Assembly: GCF_041146795.1 (NCBI RefSeq)
Contig: NC_135182.1
Location: forward strand, 62,501 to 126,500
Direction of reading: 5' to 3'
DNA from: Maylandia zebra
Taxonomy: Eukaryota; Chordata; Actinopteri; Cichliformes; Cichlidae
DNA length: 64,000 bases
Shown one piece after another: positions 63,201 through 64,000 of this stretch (the first letter of the stretch is position 1; every line of letters begins with the position of its first letter). A program made the translations under genes and the position numbers. The notes below the pieces were generated by a model. The model saw only the letters and a program-made list of their open reading frames with translations, made no database searches and had not been told where the DNA came from.

Positions 63201-64000
63201 ACAGTGCGAAAGATGCGTGAGACGCAAATCCCCATCTGAACGAGCCGCACCTCTGGTCAATATCAAAACCTCTCATCCCATGGAACTGGTGTGCATGGAT
63301 TTTCTCTCTGTGGAACCAGATCGTGGAGTCAAAGACATACTTGTCATAACTGACCATTTCACAAAATATGCCATTGCTGTGCCAACACCAAACCAGAAAG
63401 CCGGGACTGTTGCCAAATGTTTATGGGACAACTTTCTTGTGCATTATGGTATCCCAGAACGTTTGCACAGTGACCAAGGCCCTGACTTTGAATCCAGAAT
63501 CATCCGAGAGCTTTGTGAAATGGCTGGGATCCACAAAATAAGAACCACTCCATACCATCCAAGAGGCAATCCTGTTGAACGGTTTAACCGAACATTACTG
63601 GATATGCTAGGAACACTCACAGCTCAACAGAAATCCCATTGGAAAGATTTTGTAAAACCCCTGGTGCATGCATACAATTGCACAAGAAACGATGTTACAG
63701 GTTTTTCACCATATGAGCTTATGTTTGGCCGCCAACCTCGCTTACCGGTGGACTTGGCCTTTGGACTACCCCTTGCCAAAGAAGGATCAACATCCCACAC
63801 ACAATATGTGGACAAACTAAAGTCCCACCTAGAAGAAAGTTACAAGCTGGCCATCGAAAACTCACAAAAGGTGATGACACGTAACAAAAACAGATTTGAT
63901 AAAAATGTCACTGCATCACAGCTGAATGTTGGAGACAGAGTTCTTGTGAGGAACGTGCGGCTAAGAGGCAAACACAAGCTTGCAGATAAATGGGAGTCAT
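60226..64000 (+). CDS. Gypsy Pol: PR-RT-RNase H-integrase (partial at right edge)
   Basis: Open from the frameshift site to base 64,000 (about 1258 codons; frame checked at several points). Protease FNCLLDSGSQVTTIP at about 60,358-60,402. A long PR-RT linker follows, then RT: SPFASPIVVARKKNGSIRLC, IDYRKLNLQTIKDAYALP, VLDLKSGYYQIEM and LVFIDDLIVFA (catalytic FIDD rather than the commoner YxDD start). RNase H: LHTDASATGLGAVLYQ. Integrase: HDQMGHMGIDRTL...CERCVRRK, VCMDFLSVEPD, RLHSDQGPDFESR and YHPRGNPVERFNRTLLDML, then the GDRVLVRNV segment. No ATG is needed; it is made as a Gag-Pol fusion. Confidence 0.9.

Larger units (their letters stand above)
57820..64000 (+). mobile_element. Ty3/Gypsy retrotransposon with PNMA-like gag (continues right)
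   Basis: 5' LTR, PBS, an intact gag, a -1 frameshift site and an open pol (PR-RT-RH-IN) to the last base of the window. Nothing visible prevents function; the integrase C-terminus and 3' LTR lie outside. Confidence 0.88.

Overview
The window reads as a repeat-dense, gene-poor stretch of a teleost genome, most likely a percomorph and plausibly a cichlid. The evidence is the repertoire: Rex1/Babar-type and L2/CR1 non-LTR retrotransposons, Gmr1-type, chromodomain and PNMA-gag-like Ty3/Gypsy elements, a PIF-Harbinger element with a MADF partner gene, Tc1 elements, a tRNA-derived SINE whose tail reads gccatttaccat, a B30.2 (fish NLR/TRIM) pseudogene, spliceosomal introns and many microsatellites. 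No complete ordinary host gene was found; host-like sequence is limited to one small candidate terminal exon (8251-8322), one weak candidate first exon near 13.4 kb, and the B30.2 pseudogene.

Layout. 1-8250: a minus-strand LTR retroelement whose two LTRs are identical over the 562 bp visible; its interior has no recognisable gag, pol or env but carries a minus-strand ORF fusing a DNAJA3 (Tid1) zinc-finger segment to a histone H1 globular domain. 8.4-12.8 kb: a SINE split by a 4 kb non-coding retroposon with a 13 bp target duplication, itself hit by a Tc1 element. 13-17.2 kb: fossils (R4/Dong RT, L2 RT end, Tc1, B30.2). 17,773-22,365: an IS3EU-like DNA transposon with 6 bp target duplication, long inverted repeats, an apparently intact two-exon DDE transposase, and a 5'-truncated Rex1-type LINE in its right arm. 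24.6-33.1 kb: a chromodomain (sushi-ichi-like) Gypsy with intact pol, broken gag and a full-length LINE (991-aa ORF) inside gag. 33.1-38.6 kb: solo/partial LTRs and a GC-rich palindromic repeat block. 38,595-43,028: a Harbinger element with TAA duplications; its transposase is wrecked and contains a 155-bp satellite array, while its four-exon MADF-BESS gene is intact. 44,912-57,332: a Gmr1-type Gypsy (integrase upstream of RT) with 5 bp target duplication, opened by two further LINEs. 57,820-64,000: the 5' part of a Gypsy element whose gag resembles PNMA proteins and which shows a textbook T-TTA-AAC -1 frameshift site before pol; it continues beyond the window.

Most of the biology is therefore mobile-element biology. 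Potentially functional products are the IS3EU-like transposase, the MADF-BESS protein, the 991-aa LINE polyprotein, the chromodomain Gypsy pol, and the gag and pol of the PNMA-like Gypsy. The H1/DNAJA3 fusion inside a very young LTR element is the strongest candidate for something undescribed. Family names rest on recognition of motifs and domain order; no database search was possible.
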